Counted from the stretch's first letter, positions 34,854 through 43,294 are shown. The stretch: DNA of 64,000 bases from DASWTL01 sp966250385 (GCA_966250385.1 CBINHC010000014.1:1-64000); one strand, 5' to 3'. The notes: generated by a model from the sequence alone, not told the origin. Program-made: numbers and translations.

Positions 34854-35516
34854 TTGGAGCCAGTGAACGGCCGGATCAGAAAGATTTCAATTTACCTCGT
34901 TTTTATTCTTCTGGGCAGTTTCGTCCTGCTTACCGTGCTGGTCTACCTGTTCCCGGTGAACCCTCACGACGTGGAGGTATCAGAGGAGGTGCAGGAGCTG
35001 AGCCATTCATTCCTGGACCGAATGATGACACTTATCAGCTATCCCGGATACTTTCCCAGGTCTGTGATCATGATCGCTGGTACGGCCTTCGTTCTGCTGG
35101 TTAAGCGGTACTACCGGGAAGCCCTTTTTGTATCGCTGACTTCGGTGTCCGGAGTGTTCAGTACCGGGATCAAGCTGCTGATCAAACGGCCTCGCCCGTC
35201 CGCCGACCTGGTGAACATTGTGGAGCAGGCCGAGGGCATGAGCTTTCCCAGCGGGCATGTGACACTTTATGTGATTTTTTTCGGATTCGTGGCATTCCTT
35301 ATGGTCGTGCTTAAACGGTTTTCCCGGAGCCTGCGCGTGAGCGTCCTGTTCGTTTCCCTGTTCATGATCCTTTCCGTGCCGTTGTCCCGCCTTTACCTGG
35401 GCGCGCACTGGTTCTCCGATGTCCTGGGCGGGTTTCTGATCGGCACGTTCTTTCTCGTCATCCTGATCATGTTGTACCTCGAACCGGTGCGGAAGCATCC
35501 CGGGAACACCACCTGA
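34854..35516 (+). CDS. PAP2 superfamily membrane phosphatase
   Basis: A 220-residue integral membrane lipid phosphatase of the PAP2/BacA-like group. The three phosphatase motifs are complete: KLLIKRPRPSADL near residue 111, PSGHVTLYVIF near 138, and SRLYLGAHWFSDVLGG near 182 with the catalytic His. About five or six hydrophobic helices. Substrates in relatives are undecaprenyl or phosphatidylglycerol phosphates. The start is TTG 34854 or GTG 34863; there is no ATG near. It follows the gene-poor stretch and precedes a propeller protein on the same strand. Confidence 0.88.
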   Translation: MEPVNGRIRKISIYLVFILLGSFVLLTVLVYLFPVNPHDVEVSEEVQELSHSFLDRMMTLISYPGYFPRSVIMIAGTAFVLLVKRYYREALFVSLTSVSGVFSTGIKLLIKRPRPSADLVNIVEQAEGMSFPSGHVTLYVIFFGFVAFLMVVLKRFSRSLRVSVLFVSLFMILSVPLSRLYLGAHWFSDVLGGFLIGTFFLVILIMLYLEPVRKHPGNTT

Positions 35517-35593
35517 CCGCAAACCACGCCCCTGTTTTTTTGTCTAATTAGGAGCCAGGGCTTTCCAGGTGTGTCATATTTTCAAAGATCAGT

Positions 35594-36496
35594 ATGAGAA
35601 CAGGAGTTGTTGTAAGCGTGTTGGTGTTGGTAGCGATCGGTGTGGCCTTTCTTATCAGGTACACGTCATTCAGCGGACAGGGCAGGAAGGACATCGGGCC
35701 GGTGACCGGTAAACCCGATGCGGGTGGGAAGAAAGAGATTTCGCTTGAAGTAGCTGATCGCTGGGAGGTCCCGGATATCCTGAAGGAAATCTCCGGTATT
35801 GCCTACGCAGGCCCCAACCGGTTTGTCTGCGTTCAGGATGAAACCGGTTCCCTCTACGTTTACCATGCCGGCGACCGGCAGATTGAGAAGGAAATCCCGT
35901 TTGGTAAGAAGGGCGACTACGAAGACCTTGCGATTGCCGGGAATTCGGCGTTCGTTCTGGAGTCCAGCGGAAAACTATATGAGATTGAAGGGTATATGGA
36001 CCCGTCACCCCGGGTGAAGGAATATCCTTCCATCCTTACACGTTTTGATTCGGAAGGGCTCTGGTACGACCAGCGATTCAACCGGCTGCTTATCGCGGTC
36101 AAGGAATCCGATTCTGATGACGAGGGCAAGGACCAGCCCGGTGAAGCGCTGGTATACGGGTTCGACCTGAAGACCCGGCGAATGATCCAGGAACCGGTAT
36201 TCCGGGTATCACTGGATAATCCGGTCCTCCGCAAAGGGAAGGATTCACGCGGGAAATTCAAGCCCTCTGCCATTGCGATCCATCCGGGAACCGGTGAGAT
36301 TTATCTTCTGGAAGGCGTTAAGTCCCGGTTGCTGATCCTCAAACCGGACGGCAAGCCTGACCGGCTGTATAAGTTCGGGGGAAAAGAGTTGAAGCAACCT
36401 GAAGGGCTGGCTTTTTCGCCCGACGGGAAACTGTATATCTGCAGTGAAGGATCCAAGAAGGAACCGGGCGTGATCGCGAGTGTGACCGGTTTCTGA
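35594..36496 (+). CDS. SdiA-regulated-like beta-propeller protein, membrane-anchored or exported
   Basis: A 300-residue protein with an N-terminal hydrophobic segment (about 2-20, TGVVVSVLVLVAIGVAFLI), a low-complexity linker and a beta-propeller domain. Repeated motifs such as ISGIAYAGPNRFVCVQDE, GDYEDLAIAGNSAFVLESSG and QPEGLAFSPDGKLYICSEGS match the SdiA-regulated/phytase-like propeller group. Catalytic function unknown; some relatives bind calcium. Probably periplasmic. 77 bases downstream of the PAP2 gene. Confidence 0.75.
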   Translation: MRTGVVVSVLVLVAIGVAFLIRYTSFSGQGRKDIGPVTGKPDAGGKKEISLEVADRWEVPDILKEISGIAYAGPNRFVCVQDETGSLYVYHAGDRQIEKEIPFGKKGDYEDLAIAGNSAFVLESSGKLYEIEGYMDPSPRVKEYPSILTRFDSEGLWYDQRFNRLLIAVKESDSDDEGKDQPGEALVYGFDLKTRRMIQEPVFRVSLDNPVLRKGKDSRGKFKPSAIAIHPGTGEIYLLEGVKSRLLILKPDGKPDRLYKFGGKELKQPEGLAFSPDGKLYICSEGSKKEPGVIASVTGF

Positions 36497-36589
36497 GGAT
36501 CTGGATGAAGGGGAATCTTTTCGGCTACCTCGGCGCCCAATTTGACAATCGGTTGATTATGAACTGTGCTGCATAATTTCAGAAAAGTT

Positions 36590-36597
36590 TATTTTTG
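36590..36597 (+). promoter_or_regulatory. Candidate -7 box of the bacilliredoxin gene
   Basis: TATTTTTG 29 bases upstream of the ATG at 36627; matches TAnnTTTG. Confidence 0.45.
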
Positions 36598-36626
36598 CAG
36601 GAATCAAACAACCATACTCAAAAAAT

Positions 36627-37037
36627 ATGTATCCAGAATATTTAGTGGCGCCTATGCGCGAGGAATTAACGAAAGTTGGATTTCAGGAATTAAAGACTGC
36701 CGAAGAGGTTGAGCAGAAGTTAAAGGGTGAAGGAACCGTTTTCGTGGTGGTTAACTCGGTTTGCGGATGCGCCGCTGCCAATGCACGTCCGGCTGCTGCC
36801 ATGGCTGCCAGGCACGCGAAGCATCCTGACCAGCTGGTAACCGTTTTCGCAGGCATGGAGAAAGATGCGGTTGATACTGCACGTGCGTTCATGCTGCCTT
36901 ATCCGCCGTCTTCCCCATCAATGGCATTGTTCAAGGACGGTAAACTGGTTCATATGATTGAGCGCCATCAGATCGAAGGAAGACCGGCTCAGATGATCGC
37001 AGATAACCTGATCGGCGCTTTTGAGCAGTATTGCTAA
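36627..37037 (+). CDS. BrxA/BrxB family bacilliredoxin
   Basis: A 136-residue thioredoxin-fold protein with the unusual Cys-Gly-Cys active site in NSVCGCAAANARPAA (Cys46 and Cys48). Family members remove bacillithiol from S-bacillithiolated proteins. Other conserved parts: MYPEYLVAPMREEL at the start and AFMLPYPPSSPSMALFKDG. It is full length and ends in a strong terminator. Along with YtxJ at 6.3-6.7 kb it suggests that bacillithiol is the main low-molecular-weight thiol here. Confidence 0.93.
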   Translation: MYPEYLVAPMREELTKVGFQELKTAEEVEQKLKGEGTVFVVVNSVCGCAAANARPAAAMAARHAKHPDQLVTVFAGMEKDAVDTARAFMLPYPPSSPSMALFKDGKLVHMIERHQIEGRPAQMIADNLIGAFEQYC

Positions 37038-37061
37038 TACGATATTGTTAGTATGTCATAG

Positions 37062-37092
37062 AATCCCGTTCCCTGGAACGGGATTTTTTTTG
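37062..37092 (+). terminator. Terminator after the bacilliredoxin gene
   Basis: AATCCCGTTCC and GGAACGGGATT pair as an 11-base stem, followed by a long T run. Confidence 0.92.
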
Positions 37093-37118
37093 TCCTCTTT
37101 GTCCGGGTTTACTGCTTA

Positions 37119-37907
37119 TCAGAAGTCCTTGTTGAGCAGCTTTTCCAGTTCGGAGATACTGATATTCATCTTCGCCCTTCCCTGTTTCGCATAGGCGATC
37201 TCGCCGGTCTCTTCAGAGACGATAACGGCAACGGAGTCACTGACTTCCGAAATACCGATACCCGCCCGGTGACGTAAACCGAAGTGCAGGGGGAGCTTGT
37301 CATTTTCGGTTAAGGGGAGAATACAGCTGGCCACCTTCAGTTTCCCTTCCGTGATGACAACGGCCCCGTCGTGGAGCGGGCTGTGCTTCTGGAAGATGCT
37401 TTCCAGCAGTCTTTTGGAGATCTTCGCATCGATCGCCTCCCCGCTGTTCTGGAAATGTTCTTCATCGAAATACTTTGCGAATACGATCAGGGCGCCTGTC
37501 CGGCTTTTCTGCATGCTCTTGCAGGCATCCACGACCGGCTTGATGCGGGCGAGGTTGTTCCGAGCTACTTCCTTCTTTCCAAACAGTACGGACCACCAGG
37601 CATTCTTTTGAAATGACGCGTTTTTTCCGATCAGAAGGAGGAACCTCCGGATCTCCTGTTTGAAAACAATGATGAGCGCCAGGAATCCGACGCTGACAAA
37701 CCCGCCGAGGATCTCGGTCAGAAGGCGCATATGAGCCTGTTTTACCAGAATGTAAACGAAGTAGATGATCACCAGACCGAGCAGAATGTTCACCGCGATG
37801 GTGCCCCGGATCAGGTTGTACACGTAGTAAATGATAATAGCCACCAGAAGGATATCGATGATGTCGAGAAACCGAAGGTCCAGAAAGCTGAAATCAAAAT
37901 TCTGCAT
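37119..37907 (-). CDS. cdaA: Diadenylate cyclase (CdaA type)
   Basis: Makes cyclic di-AMP from two ATP. Three N-terminal membrane helices (about 14-32, 36-55 and 65-85) precede a DisA_N-type cyclase domain with HSPLHDGAVVI near residue 175 and FGLRHRAGIGISEVSD near 204, the two nucleotide-binding motifs. 262 residues. c-di-AMP commonly controls potassium and osmolyte transport and envelope stress. It lies 41 bases downstream of folP on the same strand, a neighbourhood seen in other Bacteroidota. Confidence 0.94.
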   Translation of the reverse strand: MQNFDFSFLDLRFLDIIDILLVAIIIYYVYNLIRGTIAVNILLGLVIIYFVYILVKQAHMRLLTEILGGFVSVGFLALIIVFKQEIRRFLLLIGKNASFQKNAWWSVLFGKKEVARNNLARIKPVVDACKSMQKSRTGALIVFAKYFDEEHFQNSGEAIDAKISKRLLESIFQKHSPLHDGAVVITEGKLKVASCILPLTENDKLPLHFGLRHRAGIGISEVSDSVAVIVSEETGEIAYAKQGRAKMNISISELEKLLNKDF

Positions 37908-37948
37908 GTATCGCTAATGTATAAAATTGCTCAGGAGATTGGAAGCAT

Positions 37949-38809
37949 TTATTGGTTATTTAGCTTTGAAACGAGCCTTACGGCTTCTTTTGCCGCCTTG
38001 ACGTCATGGACCCGCAGGATTCTTGCTCCTTTCATCAGGGCAATGGTGTTAACAACCGTCGTGCCGTTCAGTGCCTCCTCCGGTGTAATCTCCAGCGTTT
38101 TCCAGATCATTCCTTTCCGGGATACCCCGGCAAGCACCGGAAACCCCAGCATGCGGAAAGTCTCCAGTCTGTTGAGCAGTTCAAAGTTTTGGGCCGTCGT
38201 CTTGGCGAACCCGAACCCGGGATCGATGATCAGATCCGTGATGCCAAGCGTTATCAGGTGCTGTACTTTGGTAATGAAGTAGTCGAGGACTTCGTTGAGT
38301 ACATTTTTATAATCGGTCTGCGATTGCATGGTCTGGGGTGTTCCCCGCATGTGCATGAGGATGTAAGGGACCTTTAGTCCGGCTGTAGTTTTGAACATCT
38401 CCGGGTCAAGTGTTCCGGCCGAGATGTCGTTGATTATTTGCGCGCCCTCGGCTACGGCAGCCCGGGCAACTTCGGACCGGAACGTGTCCACCGACAGTAC
38501 GGCCTCCGGAAATTCCTTTCGAATCTGCTGCAGAGCTGGTATAAGCCGGGAAAGCTCCTCTTCCGCGGAAATATCCTCCGCGTTCGGCCGCGACGAGTAG
38601 GCTCCGAGATCGATGATGTCGGCGCCTTCCTTCAGCATACGTTCGGTCTGCTGCAAAGCTCCATCTACGGTATGGTGTCTTCCGCCGTCAAAAAAAGAGT
38701 CCGGGGTCAGGTTCAGGATACCCATTACCCGCGGGACCGAGAGGTCCAGTAACCGCCCACCGATATTAAGCGTTTTTTTCTCCTGAAAATCTGTATTTTT
38801 AGCGGTCAT
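37949..38809 (-). CDS. folP: Dihydropteroate synthase
   Basis: Joins 4-aminobenzoate to dihydropterin pyrophosphate in folate synthesis; the sulfonamide target. TIM-barrel motifs: MGILNLTPDSFFDGG near residue 30, IDLGAYSSRPNA near 71, LSVDTFRSEVA, IINDISAGTLDPE, YILMHMRGTPQTMQ, IIDPGFGFAKTTAQNFELL and GVSRKGMIWKTL. ATG at 38809 is preferred over a TTG three codons upstream. Its 5' end nearly touches the divergent DUF1599 gene, so they share a very short promoter region. Upstream of cdaA in the same unit. Confidence 0.95.
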   Translation of the reverse strand: MTAKNTDFQEKKTLNIGGRLLDLSVPRVMGILNLTPDSFFDGGRHHTVDGALQQTERMLKEGADIIDLGAYSSRPNAEDISAEEELSRLIPALQQIRKEFPEAVLSVDTFRSEVARAAVAEGAQIINDISAGTLDPEMFKTTAGLKVPYILMHMRGTPQTMQSQTDYKNVLNEVLDYFITKVQHLITLGITDLIIDPGFGFAKTTAQNFELLNRLETFRMLGFPVLAGVSRKGMIWKTLEITPEEALNGTTVVNTIALMKGARILRVHDVKAAKEAVRLVSKLNNQ

Positions 38810-38860
38810 ATAGTGCAAATTACCACTATTTCCTATGTTAAATCAAATAATTCCGAAGTT

Positions 38861-39409
38861 TTGAGCCACCATACTTTTGCCGAATACGAAGCTGTGATCA
38901 AGGTTTGTAAGGATCTTTTTCTGAAGAAAACGAAGGACTACGGGACCGCCTGGCGGATCCTGCGGCTGCCTTCCATTACCGACCAGATCTTCATTAAAGC
39001 CCAGCGCATCCGGACCCTGGAAGACAAGCAGGTCTCCAAAGTAGGAGAGGGGATCATCCCGGAGTATATCGGGATCATCAACTACTGCATCATTGCCATG
39101 ATCCAGGGAGAGCTTGCCCCGGATGCGCCGCTGGAACTTTCGGCGGAGGAGATTGAGCCCCTGTTTGACCAGAAAGTCCGGGAGACCATGGATCTGATGG
39201 CAGCGAAAAATCACGACTATGGCGAGGCGTGGCGCGACATGCGCATCAGCTCGCTGACTGACCTGATCCTGCAGAAGCTTTACCGGGTCAAGCAGATCGA
39301 AGATAACAAGGGGCAGACCGTCGCCTCCGAGGGGGTCGTCGCCAATTACCAGGATATGCTTAACTATGCCGTGTTTGCGCTTATCAAATTAGGTATTCAT
39401 GAGAAATAA
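38861..39409 (+). CDS. DUF1599 protein with two repeated halves
   Basis: About 182 residues, a family almost confined to Bacteroidota and often found beside folP. The protein is an internal duplication: KTKDYGTAWRILRLPSITDQ with IKAQRIRTLED in the first half matches KNHDYGEAWRDMRISSLTDL with KLYRVKQIED in the second; each half ends with a helix, GIINYCIIAMIQ or DMLNYAVFALIK. The fold may relate to MazG-like nucleotide pyrophosphatases, but that is only a guess. Start uncertain: TTG at 38861 gives the family-like beginning (SHHTFAEYEAVI), GTG at 38813 is 16 codons upstream. The end overlaps the next gene by 11 bases. Confidence 0.8.
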   Translation: MSHHTFAEYEAVIKVCKDLFLKKTKDYGTAWRILRLPSITDQIFIKAQRIRTLEDKQVSKVGEGIIPEYIGIINYCIIAMIQGELAPDAPLELSAEEIEPLFDQKVRETMDLMAAKNHDYGEAWRDMRISSLTDLILQKLYRVKQIEDNKGQTVASEGVVANYQDMLNYAVFALIKLGIHEK

Positions 39410-40562
39410 AATTGTGCTTAATGTCTGCAGGTTCCTGGTCGGTATCCTTTTTATTTTTTCGGGGCTGATCAAGGCGAACGACCCGATCGGGTTCGGCTAT
39501 AAGCTGGAGGAATATTTCGAGGTGTTCCACCTGAACTTTCTGAATGACTATGCTGCCGCAATAGCCATTCTGCTCTGTACGCTGGAGATCGTACTCGGCG
39601 CCCTGCTTCTGCTTGGTTTCTGGGCCCGGAAGGTGACTGGCGGACTCCTGCTCCTGATTCTGTTCTTTACCTTCCTCACTTTCTACTCGGCGTATTTTAA
39701 AGTGGTGACATCATGCGGCTGCTTCGGCGATGCTATTCCGCTGACTCCCTGGCAGTCATTCAGCAAGGACCTTGTCCTGCTGATCCTGATCGTTATCTTA
39801 TTCATAAGCCGGGCGCGACTGCAGCCGGTGACGGAGCGGCGATCAGTCTGGCGCCCTGCATTGGTGATCCTCGTTTTACTGGCCGGCGGGTTCGGACTCT
39901 ATACTTATAACTTCCTGCCTGTCGTGGATTTTCTACCCTATAAGATCGGGAACCATCTTCCGGCTTTGATGCGGATTCCGCCGGGAGCACCTCAAGATGT
40001 TTATGAGATTACCTATACGCTGAAACGCAAGGGATCCGGTGAAGAAAAACGGATGACCGATAAGGAGTACCTGAAGACGGAGATCTGGAAGGATACCAGC
40101 TGGGAGATCGTGGGCGAGCCTGAGAACAGGCTGGTCAGTGCCGGCTACCAGGCGCCGATCAGGGATCTGAAGATCTCCGATTCGCAGGGTACCGACTACA
40201 CCTCCGAAATTATTGAGAATCCCTATTATAACCTGGTGGTGGTCGCATGGAACCTGCCTGTCGCCGACAGAAAAGCGATGGGTGACCTCAATGCTCTCGC
40301 CATGAATGCTGCCGAGAACTATAATATCCGGACCGTTATTCTGACGTCCAGCTCACCGGAGGTTGCCGAATCGCTGGCCAAATCGCAGAAGCAGGTCAGT
40401 GAGCTGTTTTACGCGGATGCCGTTCCGCTAAAAAGCATGGTTCGCTCCAATCCAGGACTCGTGCTGCTGCGGGACGGAACCGTTATAAAAAAATGGCATT
40501 ACCACTCCCTGCCTTCCTATGAAGAGCTTGATCGGGAGTATTTTTCAAAAAATCAGGAATAA
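39399..40562 (+). CDS. BT_3928-type DoxX/MauE membrane protein with thioredoxin-like tail
   Basis: A 387-residue protein. Residues about 1-155 hold four to five membrane helices of the DoxX/MauE type, beginning LNVCRFLVGILFIFSGLIKA, and the Cys motif VVTSCGCFGDAIPLTPWQ after the third helix. A further helix lies at about 148-165. The C-terminal soluble part (about 260-385) resembles a thioredoxin fold (NLVVVAWNLPVADRKAMGDL) but has no CxxC. The family commonly follows folP-DUF1599 in this phylum. A redox role is inferred from MauE relatives. Overlaps DUF1599 by 11 bases, so translation is likely coupled. Confidence 0.82.
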   Translation: MRNKIVLNVCRFLVGILFIFSGLIKANDPIGFGYKLEEYFEVFHLNFLNDYAAAIAILLCTLEIVLGALLLLGFWARKVTGGLLLLILFFTFLTFYSAYFKVVTSCGCFGDAIPLTPWQSFSKDLVLLILIVILFISRARLQPVTERRSVWRPALVILVLLAGGFGLYTYNFLPVVDFLPYKIGNHLPALMRIPPGAPQDVYEITYTLKRKGSGEEKRMTDKEYLKTEIWKDTSWEIVGEPENRLVSAGYQAPIRDLKISDSQGTDYTSEIIENPYYNLVVVAWNLPVADRKAMGDLNALAMNAAENYNIRTVILTSSSPEVAESLAKSQKQVSELFYADAVPLKSMVRSNPGLVLLRDGTVIKKWHYHSLPSYEELDREYFSKNQE

Positions 40563-40563
40563 C

Positions 40564-41004
40564 ATGTTGGATGCACTTTTAAAATATACGGCAGTTGCCG
40601 ACCAGCGGGTGATAGAGGCGATGACCGCTGCCAGTCCGTCGGACAGAGCCCTGTACCTGTTCAGTCATGTCCTTAATGCGCAGCATATCTGGGCCCGCAG
40701 AGCTCTGGGCGAGCCGCCGCTGTACGGCGTCTCGGAGATCCATCCTGCGGCGCAGTTTCCGACGATGAGTTCGGCCAATATCAGTGACCTTTGGAGGGTT
40801 CGGACAACGGTTCCCGGTGACCGGATAATCCGATACACTACTTCCCACGGAGAATCATTCGAAAACACGGCCGAAGACATCCTTTATCACGTGATCAATC
40901 ACTCCACGTATCACCGGGCGCAGATCGCTACCGATCTCCGGCAAAGCGGGATCGAGCCGCCGGTTACGGACTATATCATACTGAAACGCCAGGGACTGCT
41001 ATGA
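40564..41004 (+). CDS. DinB family protein
   Basis: A 146-residue four-helix-bundle protein of the DinB/YfiT metal-dependent group. The His triad is visible: LFSHVLNAQHIWARR near residues 32-46 and HVINHSTYHRAQIATDLR near 109-126. Some relatives use such a site in thiol transferase or hydrolase reactions, including with bacillithiol (BstA), but the substrate here cannot be read. ATG at 40564 follows the previous stop by one base and its stop overlaps aroK. Confidence 0.85.
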   Translation: MLDALLKYTAVADQRVIEAMTAASPSDRALYLFSHVLNAQHIWARRALGEPPLYGVSEIHPAAQFPTMSSANISDLWRVRTTVPGDRIIRYTTSHGESFENTAEDILYHVINHSTYHRAQIATDLRQSGIEPPVTDYIILKRQGLL

Positions 41005-41507
41005 TCATCTTTCTGGTCGGCTTTATGGGATCGGGAAAGACTACCCTTGGGAAAAGGCTTGCAAAATTCCTTGGTTATGCTTTTGTAGACCTGGATAAAG
41101 TAATTGAAACCCGTGCAGGGGAGTCTATCCCCCGGTACTTTCAGGAACATGGCGAAGATGCTTTCCGGAAGCTTGAACGCGAATGCCTTCAGGCCGGACT
41201 GCCTGCCCGGAACACTGTTGTGGCGACAGGCGGGGGCGCTCCCTGCTATTTCGATAATATGGACTGGATGAACCGGAACGGCGTAACGGTCTACCTCATG
41301 CTTTCTCCGGGGGCACTTGCTTCCCGCCTCAAAGGATCCGCTGACCGGCCCCTCATTGCAGGGAAGTCAGGACCAGAATTGGTAGCCTTTATCGAGGCAA
41401 AGCTGGCTGAACGGGAAAGCTACTATAAAAAAGCAGTCTGCTGGGTCGACGCCCTGAACCTGACTGCAGAGAAATTGGCTGAATATATAGGCCGCACAGG
41501 ATCCTAG
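41001..41507 (+). CDS. aroK: Shikimate kinase
   Basis: Phosphorylates shikimate at the 3-hydroxyl in aromatic amino acid synthesis. P-loop FLVGFMGSGKTTLGKRLA (about 4-21), shikimate-binding FVDLDKVIETRAGESIPRYF, FRKLERECL, VVATGGGAPC near 75 and lid RLKGSADRPLI. 168 residues. The start overlaps the dinB stop by four bases and the stop overlaps the converging PyrR-like stop by four bases, so both ends are tightly packed. Confidence 0.96.
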   Translation: MIIFLVGFMGSGKTTLGKRLAKFLGYAFVDLDKVIETRAGESIPRYFQEHGEDAFRKLERECLQAGLPARNTVVATGGGAPCYFDNMDWMNRNGVTVYLMLSPGALASRLKGSADRPLIAGKSGPELVAFIEAKLAERESYYKKAVCWVDALNLTAEKLAEYIGRTGS

Positions 41508-42007
41508 CTCAGATAAACCGCGTCCTCTTCATGGGTCAGGACGACATCTACGTGCTCTTTCAGCACGGTGGCCAGCTGGAAGCCTGTAAAGTCGGTGGAA
41601 ACCGGAAATACCCGGTGGCTCCGGTCAACCAGAACAAGGGTACGCAATTTATTGAGTGGGGTATCGAGAAATACGCCAAGTCCATAAGCGAGTGTCCGGC
41701 CGCTGTTAAGCACGTCATCGACCAGGATCACGGTCTTATGCGCCGCCGTTTCTACCGGGATATCGGTGCTTGCCTGGAGTTGCGTGCTGTCTTTTCCAAC
41801 CTCGATTTTCATCAGGGTGATGCTGAAATGAGAAATCTCGCGCAGCTTTTCCTTTATTCGCTGAGCCAGCGTAAAGCCACGGTCTGCTATGCCGGCAATA
41901 ACAATCTCCTGCTCGTCCAGGCAATCTTCCAGAATCTGATAAGCCATCCGGTTGATCTTCTGCCCGATCTGTTTATGATTCAGAATGAGGATTCGTTTGT
42001 CTGCCAT
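41504..42007 (-). CDS. PyrR-like phosphoribosyltransferase
   Basis: A 167-residue type I phosphoribosyltransferase. The PRPP motif is VILVDDVLNSGRTLAYGL near residues 98-115; IAGIADRGFTLAQRIKEKL and DRSHRVFPVSTDFTGFQLAT are as in PyrR-type proteins (uracil PRTase and, in Firmicutes, pyr mRNA-binding regulator). No pyrimidine genes are nearby, so a regulatory role is not supported here. ATG at 42007 (MADKRILILN) fits the family; a frame open further upstream adds residues from a non-coding stretch. Confidence 0.9.
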   Translation of the reverse strand: MADKRILILNHKQIGQKINRMAYQILEDCLDEQEIVIAGIADRGFTLAQRIKEKLREISHFSITLMKIEVGKDSTQLQASTDIPVETAAHKTVILVDDVLNSGRTLAYGLGVFLDTPLNKLRTLVLVDRSHRVFPVSTDFTGFQLATVLKEHVDVVLTHEEDAVYLS

Positions 42008-42128
42008 GCATGAATTTTTGGTTGTGAAAATACATAATAAGCGGTATATGGGGGGTAAAAAATAAAATAAACTTTCCTGCAACGTTCTTCGCAGCGAAGC
42101 GTCTTATTAGTAAAACCCAGGAACTGTT

Positions 42129-42842
42129 ATGAAAAAATTACTCAGTATCGGGATCTTCTTTATTTGCATAACGCTGGCGGGAGCTGCGGCGGCACAGGAA
42201 GGCCTTACCCGAAAAACCGTTAATGTATCCGGATTCAATGCCATCGACGCGTCCGGGATCGCCAATGTATTTCTTACAAAGGGAGATCAGGAAAAAGTGG
42301 AGGTTGAGATCAATGAGAAATACCGGCAGTATGCCAAGGTGACCGTTGACGACCAGGTGCTAAAGATCAACCTCGACCTGAAGGACCGGGATGGCAAACG
42401 GGATTATGATGACCTGAAGTTCAGGGTGTATGTTACTTATACATCCATGAAGGAACTGAAGGGAAGCGGCGCTACGAATTTTACCACCAGAAACAAAATG
42501 ATCACCCCGAGCCTCGAGGTGGAAGTGTCCGGGGCTAATAACTGTGAACTGGAGGTGGAAGCCGGTGAGCTGAGTATTGACGCTTCCGGTGCGGCGAATA
42601 TCAAGCTTGCCGGAAAAGCGGACGAATTGGAAATCGACGCCAGTGGTGCTTGCAATATTAAAGCCTATGGCCTGAGCGCGGCCCGGGTGGATGCAGACGT
42701 CAGCGGTGTGTCGAACGTCGATGTCACTGCCCAGAAGAAACTCGACGTTAAGGCCAGCGGCTTATCCCACGTCAACTACAAGGGGAATCCACAGATCGGC
42801 GTACGGGAAGTGAGCAAGATGTCGAGTCTGAAGAGACATTAG
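42129..42842 (+). CDS. Exported GIN-domain (DUF2807) adhesin-like protein
   Basis: A 237-residue exported protein with signal peptide KKLLSIGIFFICITLAGAAAA. The rest is a right-handed beta-helix-like DUF2807 (putative auto-transporter adhesin, head GIN) domain with a regular repeat: SGATNFTT, SGANNCELEVE, SGAANIKLAG, SGACNIKAYG, SGVSNVDVTA, SGLSHVNYKG, each about 20 residues apart. Role unknown; often near envelope stress regulators. Ends at a terminator shared with the converging hypothetical gene. Confidence 0.88.
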   Translation: MKKLLSIGIFFICITLAGAAAAQEGLTRKTVNVSGFNAIDASGIANVFLTKGDQEKVEVEINEKYRQYAKVTVDDQVLKINLDLKDRDGKRDYDDLKFRVYVTYTSMKELKGSGATNFTTRNKMITPSLEVEVSGANNCELEVEAGELSIDASGAANIKLAGKADELEIDASGACNIKAYGLSAARVDADVSGVSNVDVTAQKKLDVKASGLSHVNYKGNPQIGVREVSKMSSLKRH

Positions 42843-42864
42843 ATTGATTTGGGCGATCATTAGG

Positions 42865-42900
42865 AAGGGAGAACGGACTTCAGTCTGGTCTCCCTTTTTT
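42865..42900. terminator. Terminator between the GIN gene and the converging unknown gene
   Basis: AAGGGAGA with TCTCCCTT, plus inner CGGACT with AGTCTG, form a long interrupted stem, followed on the plus strand by a T run. Confidence 0.85.
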
Positions 42901-43294
42901 ATTGATAGGGATAGAATACGAAATTGGCGCCTTCCGGTACGACCACGAACAGGCACATGAAATCGTGCGCGTTCTTGAAATGCTTGATGAACCGCTCTTT
43001 CTTGTCGGGATGGATGATCCCTTTTTCGACGAATTCCTCCAGGGTTGATGCGTGAATACTCCAGCCCGTGTTCAGTTCATTCCGGTCCAGGATCGGCTCT
43101 CCGATCTTGACTTCGTGCTGGTGAGCGACGAAGATGGGGTAGGCCGAGATTCCCTCGACCATGATCTCGGTAGATACTTCCTTTATAGACTCGCTGTACA
43201 GTTTGAGGTCTCCTTCGAGGCTTTTCAGGGGGCTCTCTTTCTGAGCCTGTTGGTTGCCCTCGTTTGGCTGATTCAGTAAATCCTGTAAGTCCAT
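42899..43294 (-). CDS. Hypothetical protein, 131 residues
   Basis: A soluble, acidic protein without signal peptide or membrane helix that I cannot assign to a named family. The N-terminus (MDLQDLLNQPNEGNQQAQ) is polar and probably disordered. The rest looks folded, e.g. IMVEGISAYPIFVAHQHEVK, LNTGWSIHASTLEEFVEKGI and DFMCLFVVVPEGANFVFYPY. ATG at 43294 is chosen because upstream codons run into the rlmD end region. It follows rlmD after 34 bases on the same strand. Confidence 0.7.
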   Translation of the reverse strand: MDLQDLLNQPNEGNQQAQKESPLKSLEGDLKLYSESIKEVSTEIMVEGISAYPIFVAHQHEVKIGEPILDRNELNTGWSIHASTLEEFVEKGIIHPDKKERFIKHFKNAHDFMCLFVVVPEGANFVFYPYQ

